Source: Actinomadura cremea
GTDB lineage: Bacteria > Actinomycetota > Actinomycetes > Streptosporangiales > Streptosporangiaceae
DNA length: 64,000 bases
Assembly: GCF_014648495.1 (NCBI RefSeq)
Contig: NZ_BMRF01000027.1
Coordinates: 1 to 64,000 of the forward strand
Reading direction: 5' to 3'
Of the stretch, positions 40,422 through 48,376 are shown one piece after another. The translations under genes and the position numbers were made by a program. The first letter of the stretch is position 1. Each line of letters begins with the position of its first letter. The notes under the pieces were generated by a model, which was given only the letters and a program-made list of their open reading frames with translations, made no database searches and was not told the DNA's origin.

Positions 40422-41447
40422 ATGAACCACGCCGACCTCCGGACGGTCGACGACGATCTTCTTCCCCCCGCCGACTGGGCCCCGCGCCGCCGGCTCGACC
40501 CCGGCCTCCGCGCGGCCCTGGGCTTCGCCGTGCTGGCCGCGGCGCTGCTGCTCGCCCGTGCCTGGGCCGCCCCGCACATCGACGCCCGCGCGCTGGACGC
40601 CTGGGCGACGATCTTCGTGGCGATCTGCGTGCAGGCGCTGCCCTTCCTGGTCTTCGGGGTGATCCTCTCGGCCGCGATCACCGCCTTCGTTCCCCCCTCG
40701 TTCTGGCGCCGGGCGCTGCCCCGCCGCCCGGGCGCCGCCGTCCCGGTCGCCGGCGCCCTCGGCGCCGTCCTGCCCGGCTGCGAGTGCGCCTCCGTGCCGG
40801 TCGCGAGCGGCCTGATGGCCCGCGGCGTGGCCCCCGCCGCCGCGCTCACCTTCCTGCTCGCCGCGCCCGCCGTGAACCCGGTGGTGCTCGTCGCCACCGC
40901 CGTCGCGTTCCCCGGCTCGCCCGAAATGGTGGCCGCCCGGTTCGTCGCGTCCCTGCTCGTCGCCGTGCTGGCGGGCTGGACCTGGACGCTGTTCGGCAAG
41001 GGCGAGTGGATCCGCGTCCCGTCCCGTCCGGACTCGGCCTCCGGCGGCCGCTGGGACGCCTTCCGGCAGGCGATGCGGCACGACATCATGCACGCGGGCG
41101 GCTTCCTCGTCGTCGGCGGGATCGCCGCCGCCACGATCAACGTGCTGGTGCCGCCGGCGTGGGTCGACCGCGTCGCCGACGTGCCGTGGCTCGCGATCCT
41201 CGTGCTGGCGCTGCTGGCCGTGCTGATGTCCATCTGCTCGGAGGCGGACGCGTTCGTCGCGGCCAGCCTCAGCCAGTTCTCCCCCACCGCGAAGCTGGTG
41301 TTCCTCGTCGTCGGCCCGATGGTCGACCTCAAGCTGATCGCCCTGCAGACCGGCTTCTTCGGCCGGCGCTTCGCCGTCCGGTTCGTCCCGCTGACCCTCG
41401 CCCTGGCCATCGGGGTGGGCACGCTCGTCGGAGGTGTGCTGCTGTGA
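40422..41447 (+). CDS. Permease (PF03773 family)
   Basis: The 341-residue membrane protein has about eight hydrophobic segments. It carries the family's polar motifs GAVLPGCECASVPVASGLMARGV near residue 108 and ICSEADAFVAASL near residue 273, where Cys, Glu and Asp lie within membrane spans and could handle a cation. Members pair with a TIGR03943 subunit, encoded next with a 4-bp overlap, and are thought to move metal ions or protect against metal stress. ATG 40422 is preceded by a CTCCTT-rich region rather than a clear ribosome site. Substrate is unknown. The upstream palindrome may bind a metal-responsive regulator. Confidence 0.85.
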   Translation: MNHADLRTVDDDLLPPADWAPRRRLDPGLRAALGFAVLAAALLLARAWAAPHIDARALDAWATIFVAICVQALPFLVFGVILSAAITAFVPPSFWRRALPRRPGAAVPVAGALGAVLPGCECASVPVASGLMARGVAPAAALTFLLAAPAVNPVVLVATAVAFPGSPEMVAARFVASLLVAVLAGWTWTLFGKGEWIRVPSRPDSASGGRWDAFRQAMRHDIMHAGGFLVVGGIAAATINVLVPPAWVDRVADVPWLAILVLALLAVLMSICSEADAFVAASLSQFSPTAKLVFLVVGPMVDLKLIALQTGFFGRRFAVRFVPLTLALAIGVGTLVGGVLL

Positions 41448-42256
41448 CGCGTTCCACCCAGAACTTCCTGCTGATACTGGTCGGCGCCGCCGTGCTGTGG
41501 ATCACGTTCGGCAGCGGCGAGTACGTGAACTACGTCAAGCCGGGTTTCCGCTACCTGCTGGTGCCCGCCGGAGCGGCGCTGATCCTGCTCGGGGCCGCCG
41601 GGCTGCGCCGGGAGTGGCGGGCCGAAGACACGGGGAATGCGGGCTCGGCGGGAAGCGTTGACGCCGCACACGATGGCGGACACGATGGCGGACACGAGGG
41701 TGGGCACGAGGGTGGGCACGACGACGCCCACGAGCACGGCCACGACCACTCCCGGGGGCCCCGGGTGGCGTGGCTGCTGTGTCTACCGGTCTTGATCATC
41801 TTCGCGGTCGCGCCGCCCGCGCTCGGCTCCTTCACCGCCGCCCGCGACACCGGGCGCCCCGCGCCCCCGCCCGCGCCGCCCGAGGAGGGGTACGGCCCGC
41901 TGCCCCGCACGGGTGAGCCGATCACCATGACCATGGGCGAGTACATCGGACGCTCGTTCCTCGAGCAGACGGGCCGCGCGGCGACGCTGCGGGACGTCCC
42001 GGTCCGCCTCACGGGATTCGTCACGCCGCTCGAGGGATCCGGCTGGCAGGTCACCCGGTTGAGCATGGCGTGCTGCGCGGGCGACGCCATGCCCTTCTCC
42101 GTCGTCGTCCACGACCGGCCCCAGCCCCCCGAGGGCGCCTGGGTCCAGGTCGTCGGGACATGGATGCCTCCCGAGGGGAAGGCCCAGACGGGCGTCCACG
42201 ACCTGCACGGCACCTCGGTACGGCGCGTCCCCCAGCCGGAGAACCCCTACGAATAG
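41444..42256 (+). CDS. TIGR03943-family permease subunit with His-rich loop
   Basis: The 270-residue protein has two N-terminal membrane spans, a His/Asp/Glu/Gly-rich loop (about 75-105, including four HDGG/HEGG units and HEHGHDH) and a third span, AWLLCLPVLIIFAVAP. Its extracytoplasmic C-terminal domain carries VRLTGFV and the conserved RLSMACCAGDAMPFSVVV with paired cysteines. The His-rich loop is a likely metal buffer or sensor. GTG 41444 overlaps the permease stop as GTGA, so both are made together. The pair probably forms one transport unit for a divalent metal such as zinc, by analogy only. Confidence 0.85.
   Translation: MTRSTQNFLLILVGAAVLWITFGSGEYVNYVKPGFRYLLVPAGAALILLGAAGLRREWRAEDTGNAGSAGSVDAAHDGGHDGGHEGGHEGGHDDAHEHGHDHSRGPRVAWLLCLPVLIIFAVAPPALGSFTAARDTGRPAPPPAPPEEGYGPLPRTGEPITMTMGEYIGRSFLEQTGRAATLRDVPVRLTGFVTPLEGSGWQVTRLSMACCAGDAMPFSVVVHDRPQPPEGAWVQVVGTWMPPEGKAQTGVHDLHGTSVRRVPQPENPYE
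41669..41716 (+). repeat. 12-bp tandem repeat coding the His-rich loop
   Basis: Four 12-bp units, two CACGATGGCGGA and two CACGAGGGTGGG, encode HDGG, HDGG, HEGG and HEGG. Copy number could vary between strains and tune metal capacity. Confidence 0.85.
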
Positions 42257-42284
42257 GGACGTTCGCGGTGCCGGGCCGGCGGAG

Positions 42285-42881
42285 TCAGCGCGTCGGGTAG
42301 GCCGACGGCACGAGCGGCGTCGGTCCCGTCCCGCCCACCGTCATGTGCCCGCCGGTGTCCTGCCCCGCCACGGCGCCCTGGTTGTAGGGAGCCTGGGCGT
42401 AGGGGGCCTGCGCGTACGGGGCCTCCTGGTAGGGGGCCTCCGCGTACGCCGCCTCCTGGTAGGGGGCCTGCGCGTAGGACGCCTCGGCGAACGCGGGCTG
42501 CCCGTAGGGCGCACCGGCGCCGACGCCGAAGGCGGGATCGCCGAACGGAGCCGCGGCGGCCGAGGGGCCGCCCTGCGCGGGTCCCGAGGGCGGCGCGCTC
42601 TGCGTTGGCACCGGCGGCGGCACGTGGGAGCCGTCGGCCCGGCGCGGTTCGACCGGCTGCTCCCCTCCGGGCGCCATGCGGCGCTCGGCCAGAACGGCCA
42701 TCAGCGCGCGGGCCGTGTCGGCGTCCATCCGCAGGAGGACGCTGGGCGTCCCACCCGGATCGACGAAGGGGGAAACCGACGGGTCGGCCGGCAGCTGGGG
42801 CAGTGCGGCCCGCATCTCCTCGCGGAGATCCTGGGCCAGCCGCAGCGCCTGTCGGTCACTGTCGCTCAAGTGTGCGGTCAT
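42285..42881 (-). CDS. Unknown protein with pentapeptide APYxQ repeats
   Basis: The product has 198 residues. The N-terminal ~75 residues are helical (SDSDRQALRLAQDLREEMRA, then ADTARALMAVLAERRMA). The rest is low-complexity Pro/Ala/Gly and contains seven consecutive five-residue units of the form A-(P/A/S)-Y-(A/Q/N)-(Q/E), with one Tyr each. There is no signal peptide or membrane span. Tyr/Pro/Gln-rich tails of this sort can mediate protein assembly or condensate formation; that is inference. ATG 42881 was chosen for the CGGAG site 8 bp upstream; an in-frame ATG at 42902 is also possible. I do not recognise the family. Confidence 0.6.
   Translation of the reverse strand: MTAHLSDSDRQALRLAQDLREEMRAALPQLPADPSVSPFVDPGGTPSVLLRMDADTARALMAVLAERRMAPGGEQPVEPRRADGSHVPPPVPTQSAPPSGPAQGGPSAAAAPFGDPAFGVGAGAPYGQPAFAEASYAQAPYQEAAYAEAPYQEAPYAQAPYAQAPYNQGAVAGQDTGGHMTVGGTGPTPLVPSAYPTR
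42378..42482 (-). repeat. 15-bp tandem repeats, seven copies
   Basis: Seven contiguous 15-bp units (42378-42392, then every 15 bp to 42482) encode APYNQ, APYAQ, APYAQ, APYQE, AAYAE, APYQE and ASYAQ when read from the C-terminal side. A related PAFAE unit follows at 42483-42497. Some units are identical at DNA level, which indicates recent expansion. Confidence 0.9.
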
Positions 42882-43707
42882 CGCGATCTCCGGCGAGTTC
42901 ACGTGCGGGGGTCCGGGGCAATCCTGCTAGCAATGGCGTGCATGTGCAAGAGCCGATGCACGTGCATTTTACGGTATATCACTCCGTAACCTTCGCGCCC
43001 GCCGCTCGTTCGCTGTCACTCCAGCCCCCCGTTTCCCGGCCTGTCGCAACGCCCTGACCAGCGCGGATCCGGACGACGCCACGCGACCTTGGCAAGGCCC
43101 GGCCGGATGGCGCGCGGACGGCCCGGACCGGGGGGCTCACCGGCGACGTTGCGAGTTCCGGCCGCTTCACGAGGCCGGACGCGCGCGACGTCCCGGCGAG
43201 CGAGGACGACACCGCGGGCTCGCCGCGCTTTCGCCCTGAGACTTATCTCACTCGCTCCCGAACGCGCCGCCCCACGAGCCGTCGGCGGCCGTCCGCGCCC
43301 CACCTTTCCTCCCGTCCGCGACGTCCGCGGCGATCTTCGGCGTCATCAACGCCGTGCTGAACGTGCCTTCTATGTGCTCACCCTCGGCCTCATCGCGCCG
43401 GCGCCCCGAGCCTCGCCGACCGTCCGGCGGGCCCGTCTCCGCCGGACGGCAGCCCGCACTCGAGCCGCCCGGTGAGGAAGGGCCCGAGGAGGGCGACGTC
43501 GAGCGCGCTGCCGATCTCCCGCGCGGCGCTGTTCGGCCGGAGCCGAGACCGGCTCGGGCGGGCGGGCGTGATGAAACGACGCGAACCGACAGCCTCGGTA
43601 CGGCCGCCACGACGCCGATCCCGCCCGCGCATGGCTGCGGGAGCGCGTCCGGACGGGTGTTTCCGCGACGTCGCCGCGGCCCCGGCGGCCGGGAGTAGGG
43701 TCGCACG
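42882..43707. other. 826-bp stretch without a recognisable gene
   Basis: No frame here has both a ribosome site and recognisable protein sequence. It holds an AT-rich patch (42955-42990) with TGCACGTGCA (42956-42965) that may be the promoter of the pentapeptide-repeat gene, and a palindrome TGAGA-CTTA-TCTCA (43237-43250). A short hydrophobic reading (FYVLTLGLIAPAP, near 43370) could be a gene remnant, but this is weak. Confidence 0.4.
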
Positions 43708-44799
43708 GTGACGCGGACCCTCGGCATCCGGGCGCTCAACCGGGCGACCCTGGCGCGGCAACTGCTCCTGGCGCGGGAACGGGCGCCCGTCACCGAGGCC
43801 GTGGGCAGGCTGCTCTGCATGCAGGCGCAGGAGCCCAAACCGCCCTTCCTCGGGCTGTGGACCCGCCTGGACGGCTTCGAGGCGTCCGAACTCCACACGG
43901 CCCTGCACGACCGCTCGCTCGTCCGGGCGACCGCGATGCGCGCGACGCTCCACCTGATGACGGCGCCCGACTACACCGCCTTCCGGGCGACGCTCCAGCC
44001 GGTCCTGGACGGCGCGATGCGCCTGCTCGGCGACCGCGCCAAGGGGCTCGACGTCGGCAGGACGGCCGACGCGGCCCGCACTCTGCTCCGGGAACGGCCG
44101 AGAACGTTCAACGAGACCCGCGCGCTCCTGCAGGAGGAGTTCCCGGAGGTCAACGAACGCGCGCTCGGCTACGCCGTCCGGATGTGCGTCCCGCTGGTCA
44201 TGGTGCCCACCGAGGACAGGTGGGCCTTCCCCCGGGCGTCCGAGTTCGCGCTCGCCGACTCGTGGATCGGTTCCGCGCCCGCCGCCGAACCGGCCGTCGA
44301 CGCGCTGATGCTGCGCTACCTGGCGGCCTACGGGCCCGCCTCGGCGGCCGACGCGCAGACCTGGTCGGGGCTGGCCGCGCTCGGCGAGGTGTTCGACCGG
44401 CTGCGGCCGCGGCTGCGCGCGTTCACCGACGACACGGGCCGCGAGCTGTTCGACCTGCCCGACGCCCCGCGGCCGGACGAGGACGTCCCGGCGCCCGCGC
44501 GCTTCCTGCCCGAGTTCGACACGCTCGTCCTGGCGCACGCCGACCGGCGGAGGATCATCGCCGACGCCCACCGCCCGTCGCTCACCACGAAAAACCTCCG
44601 GGTCCGCGCCGTGTTCCTGTGGGACGGGTTCGCGCGGGGCGTCTGGGAGACCGGGTACAAGCGTCGCGCCGCCACCCTGCGGCTCCGGCCGTTCGAGCCG
44701 CTGCCGCGGGAGGCCGTGGCGGCGCTGACCGCCGAAGGCGAGGCGCTGCTGCGCTTCGCCGAACCCGCGGCGAAGGAGACCGCCGTCACCGTCGAATGA
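43708..44799 (+). CDS. AlkZ/YcaQ-like winged-helix DNA glycosylase
   Basis: The 363-residue protein belongs to the HTH_42 (AlkZ/YcaQ) family: three tandem winged-helix domains and a beta-barrel. The catalytic QxQ motif is present as Q39-A-Q41 in RLLCMQAQEPKPPF, and the region ATAMRATLHLMTAPDY near residue 73 is conserved. Family members remove bulky alkylated bases or unhook interstrand crosslinks. Azinomycin-producer AlkZ gives self-resistance, while the widespread copies are general repair enzymes. No biosynthetic cluster lies nearby, so general repair is more likely. GTG 43708 begins the conserved sequence, with GGGAG 12 bp upstream. Confidence 0.88.
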   Translation: MTRTLGIRALNRATLARQLLLARERAPVTEAVGRLLCMQAQEPKPPFLGLWTRLDGFEASELHTALHDRSLVRATAMRATLHLMTAPDYTAFRATLQPVLDGAMRLLGDRAKGLDVGRTADAARTLLRERPRTFNETRALLQEEFPEVNERALGYAVRMCVPLVMVPTEDRWAFPRASEFALADSWIGSAPAAEPAVDALMLRYLAAYGPASAADAQTWSGLAALGEVFDRLRPRLRAFTDDTGRELFDLPDAPRPDEDVPAPARFLPEFDTLVLAHADRRRIIADAHRPSLTTKNLRVRAVFLWDGFARGVWETGYKRRAATLRLRPFEPLPREAVAALTAEGEALLRFAEPAAKETAVTVE

Positions 44800-44822
44800 C
44801 GCTACGGGGGCGTCCGACTCCG

Positions 44823-44868
44823 AATGGTGATCGATCTGATACCTGTACTGATTGAAAGATCCACCATT
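44823..44868. repeat. Inverted repeat ahead of a small gene
   Basis: AATGGTGATC (44823-44832) and GATCCACCATT (44858-44868) pair with one bulged base and lie in the AT-richer 143-bp gap before the small gene at 44943. It may be an operator or an RNA hairpin. No promoter consensus is clear. Confidence 0.4.
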
Positions 44869-44942
44869 TCGGCGCAAGCTGTCTCCGACGTCTGGAATGA
44901 CCCGCCCGTTCCTTCCGCCACACCCGCCGACAGGAAACGACC

Positions 44943-45221
44943 ATGTTCGAGATCTGGGAGACGAACGAGCCCGCCCGGCTCATCAGCGACGCGGGGAGCC
45001 TGGAGGTGGCACTGGAGAAGGTCGACACCATGTGCCGGCTCCGGCACGATCAGGCCGTCGCGCACATCGGTGACACAGGGGAGCACTACCACTTCGAGAT
45101 CCGGGACGACGCCGGCAAGGCCCTCGCCCGCCTGAGCTACGTCCCCGACACCTCCCGCGCCTACCAGAGCGTCGTCATCGAGGAGATGCGGGACGCGCAC
45201 CCGGCCGCCGACGGCCGCTGA
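44943..45221 (+). CDS. 92-residue unknown protein
   Basis: This small acidic soluble protein starts MFEIWETNEPARLISDAGSL. It continues with EKVDTMCRLRHDQAVAHIGDTG and YHFEIRDDAGKALARLSYVPD, and ends in a helical Glu/Met/Arg stretch. It reads as a compact alpha-beta domain with alternating strands. There is no signal peptide, cysteine cluster or membrane span. ATG 44943 follows AGGAAACGA by a normal distance, which supports translation. It is flanked by the AlkZ-like gene and the DUF2786 gene in the same direction. I do not recognise the family. Confidence 0.6.
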   Translation: MFEIWETNEPARLISDAGSLEVALEKVDTMCRLRHDQAVAHIGDTGEHYHFEIRDDAGKALARLSYVPDTSRAYQSVVIEEMRDAHPAADGR

Positions 45222-45306
45222 CCGCTCCGCCCGTCCCCGCACCCGACACCGCGGGGCCGTGGCAGTATGCCTCTGTTCCTCGACGGACACGAGACGGGAG
45301 TGCCGG

Positions 45307-46611
45307 GTGCGCAAGGCGTGGCGACCGCCATCGGAGGGCGGGACGGTCCCGCCGCCGGCGGAGGAGGCCGGAGAGCTGACCGCAGCCGCCCTGGCCGCGC
45401 TCTCGCACGGCGACACCGACGCTTTCCGGGCGCGCACGTCCGCCCTCGCCGGGGCGGACGTCCCGGGCTGGCCGCGCGCCGTCGACCGCTGCCTCGCCGA
45501 GCGGCTGCACCGGGCGGTCGCCACCGCCTGGGAACGCGGTTGGCAGCCCGCCGACGTCGTCCGCTACACGGCACGCCGCCGCTCCCCCCGGCACGCCCGG
45601 CTCGCGACGGACGCCGTCGCCGCCGAGCTGCGCGCCTACTCCGCCGCGACCGTGGACGAGCGCTGGCACGAGCAACTCGCGGGCCTCGACGCCCGGATCT
45701 GGTGGGGGGACGACGCGGGCTACGCGGACCGATGGTGCGCGCGCGAGGACGTCGACCGGACGACCTTCGTGGGCTGCACCGCCGAGCTCGTCCATCTCCT
45801 GGAGGGCCTGCCCCGGCTCGCCAGGATCGGGCCGCCGCCGGGGAGCGCGCCGAGGGAGGTCCCGCGGCACCGCGCCCGCGACGTCGACCAGCGGATGCTC
45901 GGCCGGGTACGTGCCCTGCTCGCTAAGGCGGAGTCGACAGAGTTCCCCGAGGAGGCCGAGGCGCTCAGCGCGCGCGCTCAGGAGCTCATCGCCCGCCACA
46001 GCATCGACCACGCGCTGCTGGACGCCGAGTCGGGCGACGTGGCCGGGCCCGCGGGGTGCCGCGTCCCCGTGGACAGTCCCTACGACGCGCCCAAGGCCGT
46101 CCTGCTGACGGTCGTGGCGGACGCCAACCACTGCCGGGCGGTCTGGCACCGCGAGCTCGGGTTCTCCACGGTGCTGGGCTTCCCCGCCGATCTGGCGGCG
46201 GTGGAGATGCTGTTCACGTCCCTGCTGGTGCAGGCCACGTCGGCGATGGTGCACGCGGGTCCGCGGCGGGACGCACGGGGGCGCTCACGGACGCGGTCGT
46301 TCCGGCACGCCTTCCTCAACGCCTACGCGGCGCGGATCGGCGAACGGCTGCGGGACGCCGCGGGCGGGGTCGCGGAGCGGGCCGCCGCCGAGCGGGCGGC
46401 CACGGGCGCCGGCGGGAGGGATCCCCTCCCCGTGCTGGCGGCGCGCGACGGGGCCGTCGACCGGACCGTCGAGACGATGTTCCCGAATCTGGCCAGGGGA
46501 CGGGCGGGTTCGGTGTCCAATCTGGAGGGCTGGGCGGCCGGGCGGGCGGCCGCCGACCTCGCCAGCCTGAACGGCCGGTCGGAGGTCACCGGGGCGCGTC
46601 GCCGCGGCTAG
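45307..46611 (+). CDS. DUF2786 domain protein
   Basis: The 434-residue protein has a helical N-terminal region (about 15-185) with RWCAREDVDRTTFVGCTAELVHLLEGLP. The DUF2786 segment follows at about 197-240: MLGRVRALLAKAESTEFPEEAEALSARAQELIARHSID. After it come KAVLLTVVADANHCRAVWH and a helix-rich C-terminal part with RSFRHAFLNAYAARIGERL. DUF2786 proteins are common in actinomycetes and phages and have no agreed function. GTG 45307 has CGGGAG about 7 bp upstream. It stands apart from its neighbours, with a convergent small HTH gene downstream. Confidence 0.8.
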   Translation: MRKAWRPPSEGGTVPPPAEEAGELTAAALAALSHGDTDAFRARTSALAGADVPGWPRAVDRCLAERLHRAVATAWERGWQPADVVRYTARRRSPRHARLATDAVAAELRAYSAATVDERWHEQLAGLDARIWWGDDAGYADRWCAREDVDRTTFVGCTAELVHLLEGLPRLARIGPPPGSAPREVPRHRARDVDQRMLGRVRALLAKAESTEFPEEAEALSARAQELIARHSIDHALLDAESGDVAGPAGCRVPVDSPYDAPKAVLLTVVADANHCRAVWHRELGFSTVLGFPADLAAVEMLFTSLLVQATSAMVHAGPRRDARGRSRTRSFRHAFLNAYAARIGERLRDAAGGVAERAAAERAATGAGGRDPLPVLAARDGAVDRTVETMFPNLARGRAGSVSNLEGWAAGRAAADLASLNGRSEVTGARRRG

Positions 46612-46713
46612 GACGCGGCCCCTCTGCGCACGGGGTCCCCCCGGGGGGCGAGGGGGACGTCCGTTCATGTGCTCGCCTCTGCTCGTCGGTATCGGTCATG
46701 GAGCGGGAGCGGT

Positions 46714-46926
46714 TCAGCCCTTCTTGCGCCGGGTGTTCCCGCCGCGGCCGCGCAGGGGGACTCCCGCCTCCTTCAGGACGTTGTAGATGAATCCGTACGA
46801 CCGGCCCGTCTCGGCCGCCAGGTCCCGGATGCTCTCGCCGGCCGCGTACCGCGGAGCGAGCTCCTTGGCCAGCTGCGTGCGTTCGGCACCGGTGACTCGG
46901 GTGCCCCTCGACAGAGTTCGGGTCAC
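46714..46926 (-). CDS. Small helix-turn-helix protein conserved in actinobacteria
   Basis: The 70-residue basic protein starts TRTLSRGTRVTGAERTQLA. Its helix-turn-helix is ELAPRYAAGESIRDLAAETGRSYGFIYNVLKEAGV, followed by a Lys/Arg/Gly tail (RGRGGNTRRKKG). Closely similar proteins of 65-75 residues occur across actinomycetes. They are likely DNA-binding, but no regulon is established to my knowledge. GTG 46926 was chosen because CAGGAGGTCCCC lies directly upstream; the frame is open further upstream without support. It is divergent from the unknown gene at 47190. Confidence 0.82.
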   Translation of the reverse strand: MTRTLSRGTRVTGAERTQLAKELAPRYAAGESIRDLAAETGRSYGFIYNVLKEAGVPLRGRGGNTRRKKG

Positions 46927-47107
46927 GGGGACCTCCTGTTCGACGGCTGGGCGGCGGGTCCGTCCCCGCAGCTCACAGCAGTGTTGATCTACCCAACGTA
47001 CACATTCCCCCCAATTACGCCCGCGATGCCGCACGAATCGCCGCGAATTCGGCCGAAGCTGGTCTTTTCCGTGGTGAACGGCGTGTCGTGACCTGATCTC
47101 AACCCCG

Positions 47108-47129
47108 GTTATCCACAGAACGCGCTTCT
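47108..47129 (+). promoter_or_regulatory. Shared element copy 1: DnaA-box-like TTATCCACAG plus AGAA-N5-TTCT
   Basis: GTTATCCACAG (47108-47118) runs into AGAACGCGCTTCT (47117-47129), whose AGAA and TTCT ends are inverted. It ends 60 bp before the start of the unknown gene at 47190. The same composite lies before its paralogue at 54633, and the TTATCCACAG part lies before the gene at 50313. Confidence 0.6.
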
Positions 47130-47189
47130 GGCGCACCGGAGCGTCACGGCGGCCCATGCTGTTCCCCGTCCCCCTCGGAAGGAGCCCGC

Positions 47190-48140
47190 ATGGCCGCCAT
47201 CACGTTCCCCGTCCCCACGACCACCACGTCCCGGTTCGCCGTCGCCGCCGACCACGTCCCGCACGACCTCGCGAACCTCCTGCTCTGCGCCCCGGAAGGC
47301 CCCTACGACGCGCACATCGCCGGACGCGTCGGCTCGCCCCAGCTCGGCCTCGCCCGGGACGACCTGGCCTCGATGCGCTGGAACCCGCTGCGCATCAGGG
47401 CCGCCCGCCCCGAGGACCGGCGGGCCGAATGGGCCTTCCACGACGCGGAGGAGTTCGCCGTCGTCACGGCCGCGGCACCGATCACCGACCAGCCCCGCGC
47501 GTCACAGGTCGCCCGCGCCGCCGCCCGCGCCCTCGCCGAGGCCACCGGCGGGATCGCCGCCGACCTGGTCACCGGCCACGTCCTCGCCCCCGAGGCCGAA
47601 CGCCCCCGGTTCGTCCTCGCCGACCGCTGGCTCGGCGACGTCCTGCCGCCCGTCCGCGCCGACGGCCGCTGCACCGCCGCCGACCCCGAACACGATCCCG
47701 AGGGCGTCAACGGCTGCTCGTGCGTGCGCCTCCGCACCCGCGGCCTCCGCCGGTTCGGGCTTCCCGAGCTCCAGATCACCGACGTCGCCTGCCCGCACGA
47801 CCTCGCCGCGCTGAACGTCCTGCGCAGCACCGCCCGGCGGCTGCTGACCGACCACTGGTCCTGGCTCGCCACCGGCCCGGCCGAACGCTCCCGCACGATC
47901 GACGGCGACGTCCACCTCACCGAAGCCGATTTCGGCGACTTCTGGGGCGGCCGACGCTTCCACCTCACGTCCCCGAGCCCCTTCCAGGTTCGCCTCGGCT
48001 CGCTCACCCCCCGCCTGCTGACCATCGACCCGCCCGAGGAGTTCGAGGGCACCGTCAACGACTGGCTGTGGGGCGACCAGATCCCCCTGGGCCTCTACGA
48101 CGCGACCGGTTCCCCCGCCGATCCGGCCCTCGCCGCCTGA
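47190..48140 (+). CDS. Unknown protein, paralogue A
   Basis: The 316-residue soluble protein shares many blocks with the one at 54633-55541: SRFAVAADHVPHD near the N-terminus, WNPLRIRA, FVLADRWLGDVLPP, CSCVRLRTRGLRRFGLPEL, VACPHDLAALNVLR and the C-terminal NDWLWGD. Conserved Cys/His (a Cys near residue 161, a CxC near 176 and CPH near 200) could bind a metal. There is no signal peptide or membrane span. ATG 47190 has GGAAGGAG 8 bp upstream. The upstream DnaA-box-like element is also shared with the paralogue. I do not recognise the family and assign no function. Confidence 0.65.
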   Translation: MAAITFPVPTTTTSRFAVAADHVPHDLANLLLCAPEGPYDAHIAGRVGSPQLGLARDDLASMRWNPLRIRAARPEDRRAEWAFHDAEEFAVVTAAAPITDQPRASQVARAAARALAEATGGIAADLVTGHVLAPEAERPRFVLADRWLGDVLPPVRADGRCTAADPEHDPEGVNGCSCVRLRTRGLRRFGLPELQITDVACPHDLAALNVLRSTARRLLTDHWSWLATGPAERSRTIDGDVHLTEADFGDFWGGRRFHLTSPSPFQVRLGSLTPRLLTIDPPEEFEGTVNDWLWGDQIPLGLYDATGSPADPALAA

Positions 48141-48315
48141 CCTCTCGAGCGCATCACCCGACGGTTCGACATGTGTGGCTCCCACTGCACCGTGGGAGCA
48201 CCGCACGGCCACTTGCCCGGGCCCGCAAATCGCGCGAAATCACCAGGGAGCGCACCGCGAGCACGAAAGAAGATCTTCACCCCCACAGCCTTAATGTGAC
48301 CAAAAGTCAACGCTC

Positions 48316-48334
48316 CGTAGTCAATCTGACTACG
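48316..48334. promoter_or_regulatory. Operator-like inverted repeat
   Basis: CGTAGTC (48316-48322) and GACTACG (48328-48334) form a perfect 7-bp inverted repeat with a 5-bp centre, 42 bp before the membrane-protein gene at 48377. The preceding bases (48285-48315) are AT-richer than the surroundings. It could be the operator or part of the promoter of that gene. Confidence 0.45.
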
Positions 48335-48376
48335 ATCGGACTCCGACGGTGACCAAGGCGATCCCCCGGGGCGAAC

